Source: CAIVAT01 sp037131145 (GTDB lineage Bacteria > Bacteroidota > Bacteroidia > Bacteroidales > FEN-979). Taken from it: DNA of 41,388 bases. Positions 7,815 to 16,117 of this stretch are shown piece by piece (position 1 is the stretch's first letter; each line of letters opens with the position of its first letter). A program made the translations under genes and the position numbers. A model generated the notes under the pieces. That model was not told the origin of the DNA. It saw only the letters and a program-made list of their open reading frames with translations, and searched no databases. The DNA lies in the NCBI GenBank assembly GCA_037131145.1, contig JBAXRP010000011.1, forward strand, positions 1 to 41,388, in the 5' to 3' direction.

Positions 7815-9743
7815 ATGAAAACCCTTGTGGATTTCTTTAATCATTGCGCCGATCGTTTTCACGATAATATATATCTATGGGAGAATATCGGGAAAGGTTA
7901 CGCAGGAACAACATATGGGAATGTTCACGACCGGGTTTACCGTTTGACGGCGGGGCTGATGCAGCTTGGAATAAAAAAGGGCGACAGGATAGCGCTGCTA
8001 TCGGAAGCGAGGAACGACTGGGTGATCAGTGAGTTGGGTATCCTTTTCTGCGGAGCTGTCAATGTTCCTTTGTCGGTAAGGATGAATGAACCCGAAGAGA
8101 TTCGATTCAGGATCAACCATTCGGGGGCGCGGATGGTAATTGTTTCTGAAAATCAATTGGAAAAAATCAGGAGTGTCAGGAATGATTTGCCGGGACTGGA
8201 AAAAATTATCGTTCTGGACGAATCTGACGATATTCTTACCGACGAATTGTCGCTTGAGGAGGTATTGAAAACCGGCGATAATTTTTTAAGGGAATCTGGT
8301 AATGCCTTTAATGAGCGGGTTTCTTCGGCGCTACCCGATGATTATGCCAATATCAGTTACACTTCGGGTACAACCTCCGATCCAAAAGGAATCATCCTTA
8401 CTCATTCAAATTTCATTACCAATGTTGAACAGGCCTATTCGTTGATGGATATTGCCGAAGACTACGTTACACTATTGATTCTTCCCTGGGATCATGCGTT
8501 TGCCCATACTGCCGGAATCTATTGTTTTATGGGTAAAGGGGCGTCAATTGCTTCTGTTCAGTCAGGAAAAACCCTGTTCGAAGCCCTGAAAAACATTCAG
8601 AAAAATATCAGGGAAATAAAACCTCATCTGCTTTTCACAGTTCCGGCAATCGCAAAAAACTTCCGGAAAAATATTGAAAAAACTATCGTTTCCCGCGGAA
8701 TGATTATTCAGACGATTTTCCGCCTGGGCTTAAATGTTGCCTATATTTACAACGGATGTGGTTTTGACAAAGGCAAAGGATGGAAATTCATGCTAAAACC
8801 CATAGTCGCGTTGTTTGATCGCTTGATTTTTCAAAAGGTACGCGAGGGTTTCGGAGGCAGACTCGTATTTTTTATTGGCGGAGGCGCTTTACTTGATATT
8901 GAGTTACAGAAATTCTTTTATGCCATCGGAATCCCGATGATGCAGGGTTATGGTTTGACTGAGGCCTCGCCGTTGATTTCCGCTAATTCACTGCAACGTC
9001 ATAAACTCGGTTCTTCAGGTTCAGTGGTTGACGGACTTGAATTGAAAATATGTGACGACGAGGGCAAAACGCTTCAGATTGGCGAAAATGGCGAGATTGT
9101 GATCAAAGGAGGAAATGTAATGGCAGGCTATTGGATGAATGAAGAGTCCACAGCAAGTACAATTATAAACGGATGGCTTCACACCGGCGATATGGGTTAT
9201 GTGGATTCTGATGGATTTCTTTATGTCCTCGGTCGTTTTAAAAGTCTGCTCATTGCCGATGACGGCGAAAAGTACAGTCCTGAGGGAATGGAGGAGGCTA
9301 TGATGGCACAGTCGGCGTTTATCGAACAATGTATGCTTTACAACAATCAGAATCCATATACCGTAGCGTTGGTATATCCGAATAAAGAGAAATTGCTTCT
9401 TTTCCTTCGTGAAAAGGAACTCGATCCCTTTTCATCACAGGGGATAAATTCGGCTCTTGAACGTATCGAACACGAATTTCTCGAATACCGAAGCGGTAAG
9501 AAATATGGCGACCTGTTTCCACAGCGATGGTTGCCTTCGGCAATCGGTATTCTGGCAGATGGATTCACGGAGGAGAATCATCTGCTTAATTTCCAGCTTA
9601 AAACTGTTCGGGGAAGGGTAGTTGAAAGATATTCTCATCGGATCGCAGAATTGTTCACACCGGTTGGAAAAAGTATTTTTAACGAACAGAATATCCTCGC
9701 AATGCGCAACCTGTTATCATTACTCAAAACGGGTGAATTGTGA
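7815..9743 (+). CDS. AMP-forming acyl-CoA ligase (long-chain fatty acid type)
   Basis: A 642-residue member of the ANL adenylating superfamily, expected to activate a carboxylic acid, probably a long-chain fatty acid, through an acyl-AMP intermediate to the CoA thioester. The AMP-binding P-loop YTSGTTSDPKG is at 182-192, followed by MQGYGLTEASP and the C-terminal-domain hinge region GWLHTGDMGYVDSDGFLYVLGR, which is close to the usual D-x6-G-x-L-x-x-x-GR motif. The insertion containing FDRLIFQKVREGFGGRLVFFIGGGALL is typical of the FadD15/long-chain subgroup. I use the ATG at 7815, since the upstream TTG overlaps the promoter. It stands alone without beta-oxidation genes, so a role in membrane lipid recycling is as likely as catabolism. 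Substrate is inferred only from subgroup resemblance. Confidence 0.92.
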   Translation: MKTLVDFFNHCADRFHDNIYLWENIGKGYAGTTYGNVHDRVYRLTAGLMQLGIKKGDRIALLSEARNDWVISELGILFCGAVNVPLSVRMNEPEEIRFRINHSGARMVIVSENQLEKIRSVRNDLPGLEKIIVLDESDDILTDELSLEEVLKTGDNFLRESGNAFNERVSSALPDDYANISYTSGTTSDPKGIILTHSNFITNVEQAYSLMDIAEDYVTLLILPWDHAFAHTAGIYCFMGKGASIASVQSGKTLFEALKNIQKNIREIKPHLLFTVPAIAKNFRKNIEKTIVSRGMIIQTIFRLGLNVAYIYNGCGFDKGKGWKFMLKPIVALFDRLIFQKVREGFGGRLVFFIGGGALLDIELQKFFYAIGIPMMQGYGLTEASPLISANSLQRHKLGSSGSVVDGLELKICDDEGKTLQIGENGEIVIKGGNVMAGYWMNEESTASTIINGWLHTGDMGYVDSDGFLYVLGRFKSLLIADDGEKYSPEGMEEAMMAQSAFIEQCMLYNNQNPYTVALVYPNKEKLLLFLREKELDPFSSQGINSALERIEHEFLEYRSGKKYGDLFPQRWLPSAIGILADGFTEENHLLNFQLKTVRGRVVERYSHRIAELFTPVGKSIFNEQNILAMRNLLSLLKTGEL

Positions 9744-9757
9744 CATTCTGATTGCAA

Positions 9758-9792
9758 ATTCCTTTCAACTTTGAACCTTGAACTTTTTAAAC
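9758..9792. repeat. Short dispersed heptamer-type repeat remnant
   Basis: ctttcaactttgaaccttgaactt carries two or three imperfect copies of the aaggttc/caaagtt heptamer theme found in the arrays at 365-447 and 41336-41388. It marks the 3' edge of the decayed PEGA gene. Confidence 0.5.
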
Positions 9793-9817
9793 TGTTTTGC
9801 CGGTGCGGCTAATATAT

Positions 9818-10485
9818 CAACCCGAAAGCGCAACCGAAATAATGATTAGGGCTACCATCAGTGCAATGGAACCAACAACAGGAGGAACTTTGGACGATCC
9901 CAGGGCTCTTTGTGCATGCAGTTTTTAAACAAGCTGTATTGGGTTGGCCTGTTCCCATGGCGGTGGAGGCATCTCCCAATCTGGTGTTGTAGCAGCCCCA
10001 TTCCGCTCCTGAACTTTGATGGTTGCCTCGAATGGCGTGGTCATGAGGCGGATGGCGCCGGTTTTTGGAGTTGGGGTCAATTTTACGGTTAATGGTTGTC
10101 CAACGATTACCGTTTGCTTTTCTATGGCGGTGGTATGCTTTTCGAGTCTTGCTTCAAAGGTGTAAACTCCGGGGTTGAGGCGCCCTTGCCAGATGGCGAA
10201 GGGGTAATTTTTCCTGTGCTGATTCCGTTGAGACTCACACTGGCGCCGTTTTCGGGTGAGGATGAGATGTTAAGCGCTCCAAAGCTTGGTTTCATCTTCA
10301 CGTTCATTACCTACTTTTCGCTTCCGGCAATTAAATTGGCTATGCAGGCGTCGTTCAGGTATAATTCCTTTGAAACGCGCCAGGTATATTTGCCTGTGGG
10401 CAGTTCGTTCTGGGAAGGCATTGTCCTCGTTAAGGCTTTTGCCCGGTGAAATGACAATCTTCCGTATATTTGTATTATGGTTCAA
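9818..10485 (-). pseudogene. Decayed PEGA-domain protein gene with C-terminal membrane helix
   Basis: The minus strand encodes, in broken frames, a PEGA-repeat protein. Segments in order: IRKIVISPGKSLNEDNA; then in another frame ELPTGKYTWRVSKELYL continuing to ANLIAGSEK and an in-frame TAG; then VMNVKMKPSFGALNISSSP with GASVSLNGISTGKITP, where the frame is lost near 10201; the neighbouring frame resumes as FAIWQGRLNPGVYTFEARLE and runs through TPKTGAIRLMTTPFEATIKV to an in-frame TAA (9927-9925); beyond it the same frame reads KLHAQRALGSSKVPP and a hydrophobic helix GSIALMVALIISVALSG before the natural TGA at 9820-9818. Two internal stops and probably two frameshifts make it non-functional unless these are sequencing errors. 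PEGA domains are usually extracytoplasmic surface-associated modules. It is bracketed by dispersed repeats. Confidence 0.8.
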
Positions 10486-10507
10486 GGTTGATAAACAGAT
10501 AGTTACT

Positions 10508-10519
10508 GGACTTTAGTCC
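10508..10519. repeat. Short palindrome GGACTttAGTCC
   Basis: Perfect 5-bp stem with a 2-nt loop, 5' to a ctcaaggttcaag repeat. It has the same design as GGGCTaaAGCCC at 26439-26450, suggesting a dispersed palindromic element. Confidence 0.5.
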
Positions 10520-10540
10520 AAATTGTTTCCTTTTCGGAGT

Positions 10541-10590
10541 AAGCTCAAGGTTCAAGTTCCAAGACCAAATTCAAATGGAAAAACGAGAAA
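10541..10590. repeat. Dispersed repeat text, second copy
   Basis: ctcaaggttcaagttccaag followed by accaaattcaaatggaaaaacga parallels the element at 271-317. It lies between the decayed PEGA gene and the stop of the KamA-family gene. Confidence 0.55.
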
Positions 10591-10594
10591 GTCA

Positions 10595-11863
10595 TTAAGT
10601 AAAATCGGGGTATCGGAAAACCTTGTTTTCATAATTTCTCAGCAATAGTGAATCGTTTTCCCTGCCAACCTTGTAATCGGGAAGAAGAGGAATTTTTCCG
10701 CCGCCGCCTGGCGCATCCACCACATAAGTAGGAACAGCATAGCCACTCGTATGCCCGCGTAATCCTTCGATGATCTCAATGCCTTTTTCCACCGACGTCC
10801 GAAAATGTCCGGTACCTACAACAGGATCGCATTGATATAGGTAATATGGGCGAACCCTGATTTGAAGTAAGCAATGCATCAGCTTTTTCATCACCACCAG
10901 ATCATCGTTGATTCCTTTCAGCAATACCGTCTGACTTCCAAGTGGAATTCCGGCATTCGCCAGTTTTTCACATGCAGCCTGCACCTCAGTTGTGATTTCA
11001 TCGGCATGAGTAAAATGTATGCTCATGTATAGCGGATGGTACTTTTTTAGCATTGTCACCAGCGGTAGCGTGATTCGCTGAGGGAGAACAACGGGAATCT
11101 TTGTGCCGATTCGTATGATCTCAACATGCGGGATGTTTCTTAACCGCGAGAGCAGATATTCAATTTGAAGGTCAGGCATCGTTAGCGGATCTCCACCCGA
11201 AACCAATACGTCCCTCACCTCGCTATGCTCCTCAATATACTTCAGTCCGGCTTCCCAGGCTTTAACGCCAATATGACATTTGTCTTTGGCAACCATTCGG
11301 GTGCGTGTACAATAGCGGCAATAGGTTGAGCAAAATCCGGTAACGAGAAACAGAACCCTGTCGGGATAACGATGGACAATATTCGGAACCGGACTATCAT
11401 GTTCCTCTGATAAAGGATCGGCATCCTCGCCGGGATGGAGTAGAAATTCATCGAACAAAGGAACAACGCTTTTCCTTAAAGCCTGTTCGGGATTATCAGG
11501 GTCAAGCAGACTAAGGTAATATGGAGAAATCCGGATCGGGAGCGACTGACCGTTATTTCCGGCGGGTTTCACCTCATTGTCTGATAATTTAATAAAGTGT
11601 GAGAGTTGTTCAATGGATCGTACACTGTTTTTGATTTGCCATTGCCAGTTGTTCCAGTCGCGGCTGGAAGCTTCGGGGTAAAATGTCTTCAGAAATTCAA
11701 GCGAACGGTGGCTTAATGCAGGTTTTTCCTGATCAATGTTCGTTTTGAAATATTCAGCTAACAGGGTTGTTTCTTCTTTGGAGGTGCGTTGACCTGGAGG
11801 TTCTTCCTCGTCCACAAATTCAATGTGGGGAATGATCATTTTTTCGGTGGGATTCTTTTCCAT
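10595..11863 (-). CDS. kamA: KamA-family radical SAM enzyme (lysine 2,3-aminomutase-like)
   Basis: A 422-residue radical S-adenosylmethionine enzyme. The [4Fe-4S] cluster motif CSTYCRYC supplies Cys178, Cys182 and Cys185; the SAM-binding LVSGGDPLTMPD segment follows; PGGGGKIPLLPDY near the C-terminus carries the PLP-binding lysine position (Lys390), as in lysine 2,3-aminomutase. The family interconverts lysine and beta-lysine (or a related amino acid) and is oxygen sensitive. None of the other lysine-fermentation genes (kamDE, kdd, kce, kal) is nearby, so the substrate could be another amino acid and the symbol indicates family membership. The N-terminal 100 residues are divergent. It appears monocistronic; no promoter box was found. 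Confidence 0.82.
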   Translation of the reverse strand: MEKNPTEKMIIPHIEFVDEEEPPGQRTSKEETTLLAEYFKTNIDQEKPALSHRSLEFLKTFYPEASSRDWNNWQWQIKNSVRSIEQLSHFIKLSDNEVKPAGNNGQSLPIRISPYYLSLLDPDNPEQALRKSVVPLFDEFLLHPGEDADPLSEEHDSPVPNIVHRYPDRVLFLVTGFCSTYCRYCTRTRMVAKDKCHIGVKAWEAGLKYIEEHSEVRDVLVSGGDPLTMPDLQIEYLLSRLRNIPHVEIIRIGTKIPVVLPQRITLPLVTMLKKYHPLYMSIHFTHADEITTEVQAACEKLANAGIPLGSQTVLLKGINDDLVVMKKLMHCLLQIRVRPYYLYQCDPVVGTGHFRTSVEKGIEIIEGLRGHTSGYAVPTYVVDAPGGGGKIPLLPDYKVGRENDSLLLRNYENKVFRYPDFT

Positions 11864-12010
11864 TTGAGCTTTTTCGCTTTCTGAGTAATTGTCAAAGTTT
11901 GTTAAAGGAATAAAATTAATCTAACTGTTTAATATTCTGGTTTTTAGATAATGTTTGATTTATCAGGATTATAACTGAAAATCAGGGTGCAAATAAGGTG
12001 ACTTTTTATG

Positions 12011-12018
12011 TATTTTTG
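12011..12018 (+). promoter_or_regulatory. Putative -7 box for the alpha/beta hydrolase gene
   Basis: TATTTTTG matches TAnnTTTG and lies 53 nt upstream of the ATG at 12072. The -33 element is not clear. Confidence 0.45.
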
Positions 12019-12041
12019 ACATTCTAAAGCAATTATTTTTC

Positions 12042-12055
12042 AACAAAATTTTGTT
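12042..12055. promoter_or_regulatory. 14-bp perfect palindrome in the hydrolase leader
   Basis: AACAAAATTTTGTT is its own reverse complement and sits between the putative -7 box and the ATG at 12072. It could be a regulator-binding site, though AT-rich palindromes of this length can occur by chance. Confidence 0.3.
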
Positions 12056-12071
12056 AATAACGTAAACCTTA

Positions 12072-12842
12072 ATGAAGTTATTTTATCGTCATTTCGGCGT
12101 TGGAAAGCCGGTCATTATTTTGCATGGACTTTTCGGCGTTTCTGATAACTGGGTCGCGTTTGGCCGCCGCCTTTCAGAGCGCTACGCGGTGTATATTCCC
12201 GACCTTCGCAATCATGGGCAATCCCCTCACAGTGGAATTTTTGATTTTCCTTCGCTTTGTGACGATCTGCTTGAATTGATTGAGGATCATCGCCTCGCGG
12301 AGATTTATTTAATCGGACATTCTCTCGGAGGAAAGATTGCGATGTTTTTCGCATTGCAACGTCCGGAACTGGTTCGAAAACTAATAGTAGTAGATATTTC
12401 CTTACGAAAATCACCTCCCGACCGCGAACATCAGCTCCTGTTGAATGCGATGATGGCGGTTGATTTTACTGTCGCCCGCTCCAGAAGCGATGTTGAAAAG
12501 CAGTTGGGCAAACAGGTTCAAAGTTTGAAATTGCGTCAGTTTTTATTGAAGAATGTTTACTGGCGCGATCGGAATACGCTCGATTGGCGTCTCAATTTGA
12601 AAGCAATCAATGAAAATTTGTTATCAGTTTTTGAAGGAGTTAGTCAAACCGGGGTATTCAGAGCGCCTGCTTTGTTTATCAGGGGTGGTTTGTCTGATTA
12701 TATTACCGATTCTGATATTCCTGATCTGAAAACAAAATTCCCCGGAGCTGAGGTGAAAACCATCGCGAATGCCTCGCACTGGGTTCACGCTGATGCGCCC
12801 GGGGAATTTTATGAGGTCGTTAAAACCTTTTTCGATAGCTGA
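12072..12842 (+). CDS. Alpha/beta-fold hydrolase (YbfF-like esterase)
   Basis: A 256-residue cytoplasmic alpha/beta hydrolase without signal peptide. Visible features are the oxyanion-hole HG at 18-19 (VIILHGLFG), the DLRNHGQSPHS segment, the nucleophile elbow GHSLGG (Ser84), a late acidic region DYITDSDIPDL and the catalytic His236 in ASHWVHADAP. The DLRNHGxS signature and length fit the YbfF/PF00561 esterase group; the natural substrate is unknown. It ends one base before the stop of the convergent LiaF-like gene. A putative promoter and a palindrome precede it. Confidence 0.88.
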   Translation: MKLFYRHFGVGKPVIILHGLFGVSDNWVAFGRRLSERYAVYIPDLRNHGQSPHSGIFDFPSLCDDLLELIEDHRLAEIYLIGHSLGGKIAMFFALQRPELVRKLIVVDISLRKSPPDREHQLLLNAMMAVDFTVARSRSDVEKQLGKQVQSLKLRQFLLKNVYWRDRNTLDWRLNLKAINENLLSVFEGVSQTGVFRAPALFIRGGLSDYITDSDIPDLKTKFPGAEVKTIANASHWVHADAPGEFYEVVKTFFDS

Positions 12843-13778
12843 TTAATAACGCGTTATTTCAATTTTTGAAACCGCAGTCTTAACAGTCAGCATTACTTTA
12901 TTTTTAGCGCTGTTAAAATTGGCGGTTTGATAAATACCATTCCCGGTTTTTGTAAAACCTTCGAATTCCTTACTGATCATAAATGATTCCGATGTAATCT
13001 GGCAGGCTGATTCTTTCGGAACCTCAACCTTTATTGACGATGCGCCTGCATTAAAGGTCATTACTGTGAGCAGGCTTTTATTTCCTATTTTGATATCAAG
13101 GGCAGAGGCGCCGGCGTCAATAGTGGTAGTGTCAATTTTATAATCTCTCAAATCCATTGCGATCTCAGCGGCGCCGATATCGAAATCAAGATTCCATGAT
13201 GGTCTGTCGTTTAGTTTAATATCAACCTTGTTATCGCTAACAGAATGACGGATGGTTGATTTTTCAAGCGATAGCATAATCTCTTTGCGACCGTTATTAT
13301 CGTTTGTGGTGATTGAATAGTTACCGATATCCCCGGTTTTGTTGAATGAGAGAAAGTCGGAGGTAATGCCCTGAAGATTAAAATTTCCCGCTGCTGCATC
13401 TAATTTCAATACGCCTTTACCAATCAGCGAATCATAAGGAACACTCAGATTTTGAGGCTGGTAGTTGTATGTGGTCGTATCATCTTCTTCATCCCAGTCG
13501 CTATTATTGAAACCTCTGAAATGGTTAAAATGTTTCCAGGATGAGTTTTCAGATATCCTGTTGAAGAATATCACGGTAAGCGCGAGAACAGCGACAAGCG
13601 CAATGATTTTAATGCAATCCTTTATCGGAAGGATTGAAATTCCCCAGAGGATCAGGATGAGGGGCCAGAGGCTCCAGATTGCCATAAAACCGAAGTCGAG
13701 TACTCCAAAATTATTCAGCATGAACAGAACCCCAATCGCGATGAGGATAATTGCCCAGAAAACATGACGATATTTCAT
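12843..13778 (-). CDS. LiaF-like membrane protein with C-terminal toast-rack domain
   Basis: A 311-residue protein with about three N-terminal membrane helices (roughly 5-75; YRHVFWAIILIAIGVLFML and WSLWPLILILWGISIL belong to the DUF5668/LiaI-LiaF transmembrane module), a charged Asp/Glu-rich linker, and a long beta-rich C-terminal domain of the LiaF/DUF4097 type (LDAAAGNFNLQGI, FDIGAAEIAMDL, AGASALDIKIGN). Such proteins monitor or modulate cell-envelope stress. It starts 12 nt after the PspC-like gene, so they form an operon. No LiaRS-type two-component pair is next to it. The precise signal is unknown. Confidence 0.8.
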   Translation of the reverse strand: MKYRHVFWAIILIAIGVLFMLNNFGVLDFGFMAIWSLWPLILILWGISILPIKDCIKIIALVAVLALTVIFFNRISENSSWKHFNHFRGFNNSDWDEEDDTTTYNYQPQNLSVPYDSLIGKGVLKLDAAAGNFNLQGITSDFLSFNKTGDIGNYSITTNDNNGRKEIMLSLEKSTIRHSVSDNKVDIKLNDRPSWNLDFDIGAAEIAMDLRDYKIDTTTIDAGASALDIKIGNKSLLTVMTFNAGASSIKVEVPKESACQITSESFMISKEFEGFTKTGNGIYQTANFNSAKNKVMLTVKTAVSKIEITRY

Positions 13779-13790
13779 TGGTTTGGATTT

Positions 13791-14297
13791 TTAAAACTTG
13801 TTATTATTCTGATTTCTTTTGGTTATCGTGTTGATAAGTAGTCCCACGCCAACCACAATTAAAATTACAGGCCACAGATCCCCGAAATTAACCTGCGGGA
13901 TCATTTCATCGGCAAGGAAAAGGCAGCCCACGGTAATTAATACCAAACCGCCAATAAGGCTCCCTCTGTTTCGCTTAATGGGTTTTGTTGCCGGAGCAGT
14001 GTTAATTGGCGGCGTTTTGGAGAATGGTTCTTTATTCAGTGGTTCAGACGCTGGTTGATCAGGTTGCTGAAAGTCAGTGTTTGGTTGGTTCATCGAAGGT
14101 TGAATGGTAAATGGATGTTCTGGAGTTACAATCCAGAGTACGATGTAAATAAGCGCTCCTCCCCCCCCGGCAAGGGTGAGAACAACGAAAATCAAGCGGA
14201 TAAAAAGAGGATCTATCTCAAAATATTCAGCCAGTCCGCCTGAAACGCCGGCAAATTTCCGGTCAGTGATACTACGATAAAGTCGTTTGGGTTCCAT
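13791..14297 (-). CDS. PspC-domain membrane protein with LiaF-like tail
   Basis: A 168-residue protein. An N-terminal PspC domain (about 1-62: KRLYRSITDRKFAGVSGGLA, then one or two helices ending LIYIVLWIVTPE) is followed by a Pro/Thr-rich linker and a C-terminal helical pair (GSLIGGLVLITVGCLFLADE, WPVILIVVGVGLLI) of the same LiaI/LiaF module as in the downstream protein. The ATG at 14297 begins MEPKRLYRS, the usual PspC start; the upstream TTG would add 15 unlike residues. PspC proteins act at the inner membrane in envelope-stress responses. It is probably co-transcribed with the LiaF-like gene and follows tatC by 75 nt. Confidence 0.85.
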   Translation of the reverse strand: MEPKRLYRSITDRKFAGVSGGLAEYFEIDPLFIRLIFVVLTLAGGGGALIYIVLWIVTPEHPFTIQPSMNQPNTDFQQPDQPASEPLNKEPFSKTPPINTAPATKPIKRNRGSLIGGLVLITVGCLFLADEMIPQVNFGDLWPVILIVVGVGLLINTITKRNQNNNKF

Positions 14298-14372
14298 TGT
14301 ATATAATGTTTGTGAGTTATGCCGTTTTAGACGGAAGTACAATGGAAAGGTTACAATATCCGGATGAGTGAA

Positions 14373-15209
14373 CTATTCTGCCAGTTCCTCCTGCTTTTTC
14401 CGGTACATACGCGACGAGATTAAAAGACTCATCTCAAATAAGGCATACAGAGGCAATGCAACCACCACCTGGCTGAAGATATCCGGACTTGGGGTTATGA
14501 TTCCGGCAATAATCAGAATTCCGATAACAGTATGTTTCCGGTATTTTTTAAGATATTTGGGGGTAATTATTCCAATCTTCGTCAGAAACAATACCAATAC
14601 GGGAAGTTCAAAAAGAAGTCCCATCAGAAGTGTCATCATCGAGATCGAACTTACGTAAGAGGTCAGCGAAATCTGGTTTGCAACATCCGCGCTAACAACG
14701 TATCCGCCCAGAAAATTGATCATCAGGGGAGCAACAATGAAATAGCTGAAAAGAACTCCGGTTAAAAATAAAAGTGTTGTGATAGCCACAATGCCGCGTG
14801 AACTTCCGATCTCCTTTTCTGTCAGTCCGGGCTTGATAAACCGCCACAGTTCCCATAAAACATAAGGCAGAGACAGAATTAACCCTGCAATGAGGGATAT
14901 GTTCATGTGCGATGTAAACTGACCGGCAAGGTTGATGTTTATGAGATTAAATTTTGAAGGATCAACACATAAAGAAGGCGTTGAAAGCCATTCGCCAAGT
15001 CGGCACAAAAGCCTGTAGGTGATAAAAGATTTTGATTTTGGCGCAAGGATGATATCGTCAAAAAGAATTTCCTTGAACGAAAAAGCAAGAATAGACGTTA
15101 AAACGATGGCAATCAGAATTCTCCATAATGTTCCGCGAAGTTCATCGAGATGATCCCAGAAAGTCATTTCCCGTTGCTCTGATACATCTTTTTCTTCTCT
15201 ATGTTTCAT
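14373..15209 (-). CDS. tatC: Sec-independent protein translocase TatC
   Basis: A 278-residue inner-membrane protein with six predicted helices. The family N-terminus MTFWDHLDELRGTLWR is present, as are the conserved FIKPGLTEKE segment and the FYxxP-equivalent region rewritten as FSYFIVAPLMINFLGGYV. TatC is the twin-arginine signal receptor and works with TatA, encoded about 4 kb away at 19120-19347. The cytoplasmic C-terminus is short and charged. A TATTTTTG box 20 nt upstream is a likely promoter. Confidence 0.96.
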   Translation of the reverse strand: MKHREEKDVSEQREMTFWDHLDELRGTLWRILIAIVLTSILAFSFKEILFDDIILAPKSKSFITYRLLCRLGEWLSTPSLCVDPSKFNLININLAGQFTSHMNISLIAGLILSLPYVLWELWRFIKPGLTEKEIGSSRGIVAITTLLFLTGVLFSYFIVAPLMINFLGGYVVSADVANQISLTSYVSSISMMTLLMGLLFELPVLVLFLTKIGIITPKYLKKYRKHTVIGILIIAGIITPSPDIFSQVVVALPLYALFEMSLLISSRMYRKKQEELAE

Positions 15210-15228
15210 CCTGAATGGTTATCACCGG

Positions 15229-15236
15229 CAAAAATA
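15229..15236 (-). promoter_or_regulatory. Putative -7 box for tatC
   Basis: The minus strand reads TATTTTTG (TAnnTTTG), 20 nt upstream of the tatC ATG at 15209. It is divergent from the plus-strand boxes at 15272-15287. Confidence 0.45.
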
Positions 15237-15271
15237 CAGATAAAAAAACTTATGTTGTCGGGAATAGCATT

Positions 15272-15287
15272 TATCTTTGTATATTTG
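15272..15287 (+). promoter_or_regulatory. Overlapping putative -7 boxes for the small Lys-rich protein gene
   Basis: Two adjacent matches to TAnnTTTG, TATCTTTG (15272-15279) and TATATTTG (15280-15287), lie just before the ATG at 15304. GTTG at 15254-15257 would be a -33 element for the second with a 22-nt spacer. Confidence 0.45.
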
Positions 15288-15303
15288 AATAAACATATCT
15301 ATT

Positions 15304-15585
15304 ATGGCAGAACGTGAAATTTTCCTGGAACAAATGCTCAAGGTATTAAAGGATATTGAAACCAATACCTGCGACAAACAGTTTTTTCCCGATACTAAAC
15401 TCCTCGAGAAGAAGTTAGATCACATCATTGAACTTCACGAAAAAGAGATCGAGTTACTGAAGGTTCTCTCAAACGATCGTTGCACCTGTAAAAAGAGCAA
15501 GACCCGAAAAGAGAAGAAAGAAAAGAACGAGAAGACTGAGGAGAAAGAGAAGAAACCAAAGAAGGAAAAAAAAGGGAAAAGTTAG
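15304..15585 (+). CDS. Small protein with Lys/Glu-rich tail, unknown function
   Basis: A 93-residue protein I do not recognise. The first 55 residues look like an amphipathic helical domain (FLEQMLKVLKDIETNTCDKQ, then LLEKKLDHIIELHEKEIELL), a single Cys pair sits in DRCTCKKSK, and the last 30 residues are almost entirely Lys and Glu. It has no signal peptide. A leucine/isoleucine-spaced helix suggests a coiled-coil dimer. It converges on the Spy-like gene with a 4-nt overlap of 3' ends. The promoter boxes just upstream and a plausible start support it as a real gene. Confidence 0.65.
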   Translation: MAEREIFLEQMLKVLKDIETNTCDKQFFPDTKLLEKKLDHIIELHEKEIELLKVLSNDRCTCKKSKTRKEKKEKNEKTEEKEKKPKKEKKGKS

Positions 15586-16112
15586 TTTTGGCAGGCTGAA
15601 TCCCTCATATTCATGCCTCGACTATGTCGGTATTGCATTCGGTTCCCCTGCATCGGACAACCATACAAATCGCGGTAAAGCGCCGATAATCGGTGCGCCT
15701 GTTCGGGAGTGCATACTTTTTTCAACTGAAGGTATTGCAATATATTTTTCTGCTGGATTTCCATTTGAAGAAGTGATAATGTTTTTACCACCTGGTTCAG
15801 AAAACCTGTATCAGGTTTATCCCTATCGAGTTCCGAAAGAATAATTTCGCGTTTTTCCCTGATAGCTGCCACTATTGGTTCAGCCAGTTGCCGGTATTCA
15901 TTATTAATTTGTGTAACCTTCCCGGTTTGGTCGGGCGTAAGCCGAAGTTCACTGGTGAAGTCACAACCGCTCTTTTCTCCCTGTGGGCAACATGCCACAT
16001 TAGCCGGATTCTGTTTTGAGAAGAGAAAAAAACTTACAAGCGCTGAAACAGTGATTACAATTAGTACAATCAATGTCCAGAAAACAAACCGGCGTTTTGC
16101 AAAAAAATTCAT
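15582..16112 (-). CDS. Spy/CpxP/CnrX-like membrane-anchored periplasmic protein
   Basis: A 176-residue protein with one N-terminal membrane anchor (about 10-32) and a periplasmic helical domain carrying two LTxxQ-type motifs, LTPDQ and a variant CTPEQ, typical of the Spy/CpxP/CnrX superfamily of envelope chaperones and metal sensors. The domain is preceded by ACCPQGEKSGC and the tail is rich in Met, His and Cys (CPMQGNRMQYRHSRGMNM), suggesting metal binding. It is the third gene of an operon after an ECF sigma factor and a small membrane protein, the same order of functions as CnrH-CnrY-CnrX. I infer that it senses or buffers a metal or envelope stress; which one cannot be read from sequence. 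Confidence 0.75.
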   Translation of the reverse strand: MNFFAKRRFVFWTLIVLIVITVSALVSFFLFSKQNPANVACCPQGEKSGCDFTSELRLTPDQTGKVTQINNEYRQLAEPIVAAIREKREIILSELDRDKPDTGFLNQVVKTLSLLQMEIQQKNILQYLQLKKVCTPEQAHRLSALYRDLYGCPMQGNRMQYRHSRGMNMRDSACQN

Positions 16113-16117
16113 GGAAG

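Noticed and set aside
10096..10449. Plus-strand open frame of 117 codons
   Set aside because: It is antisense to the decayed PEGA gene, whose minus-strand fragments are clearly protein-like.
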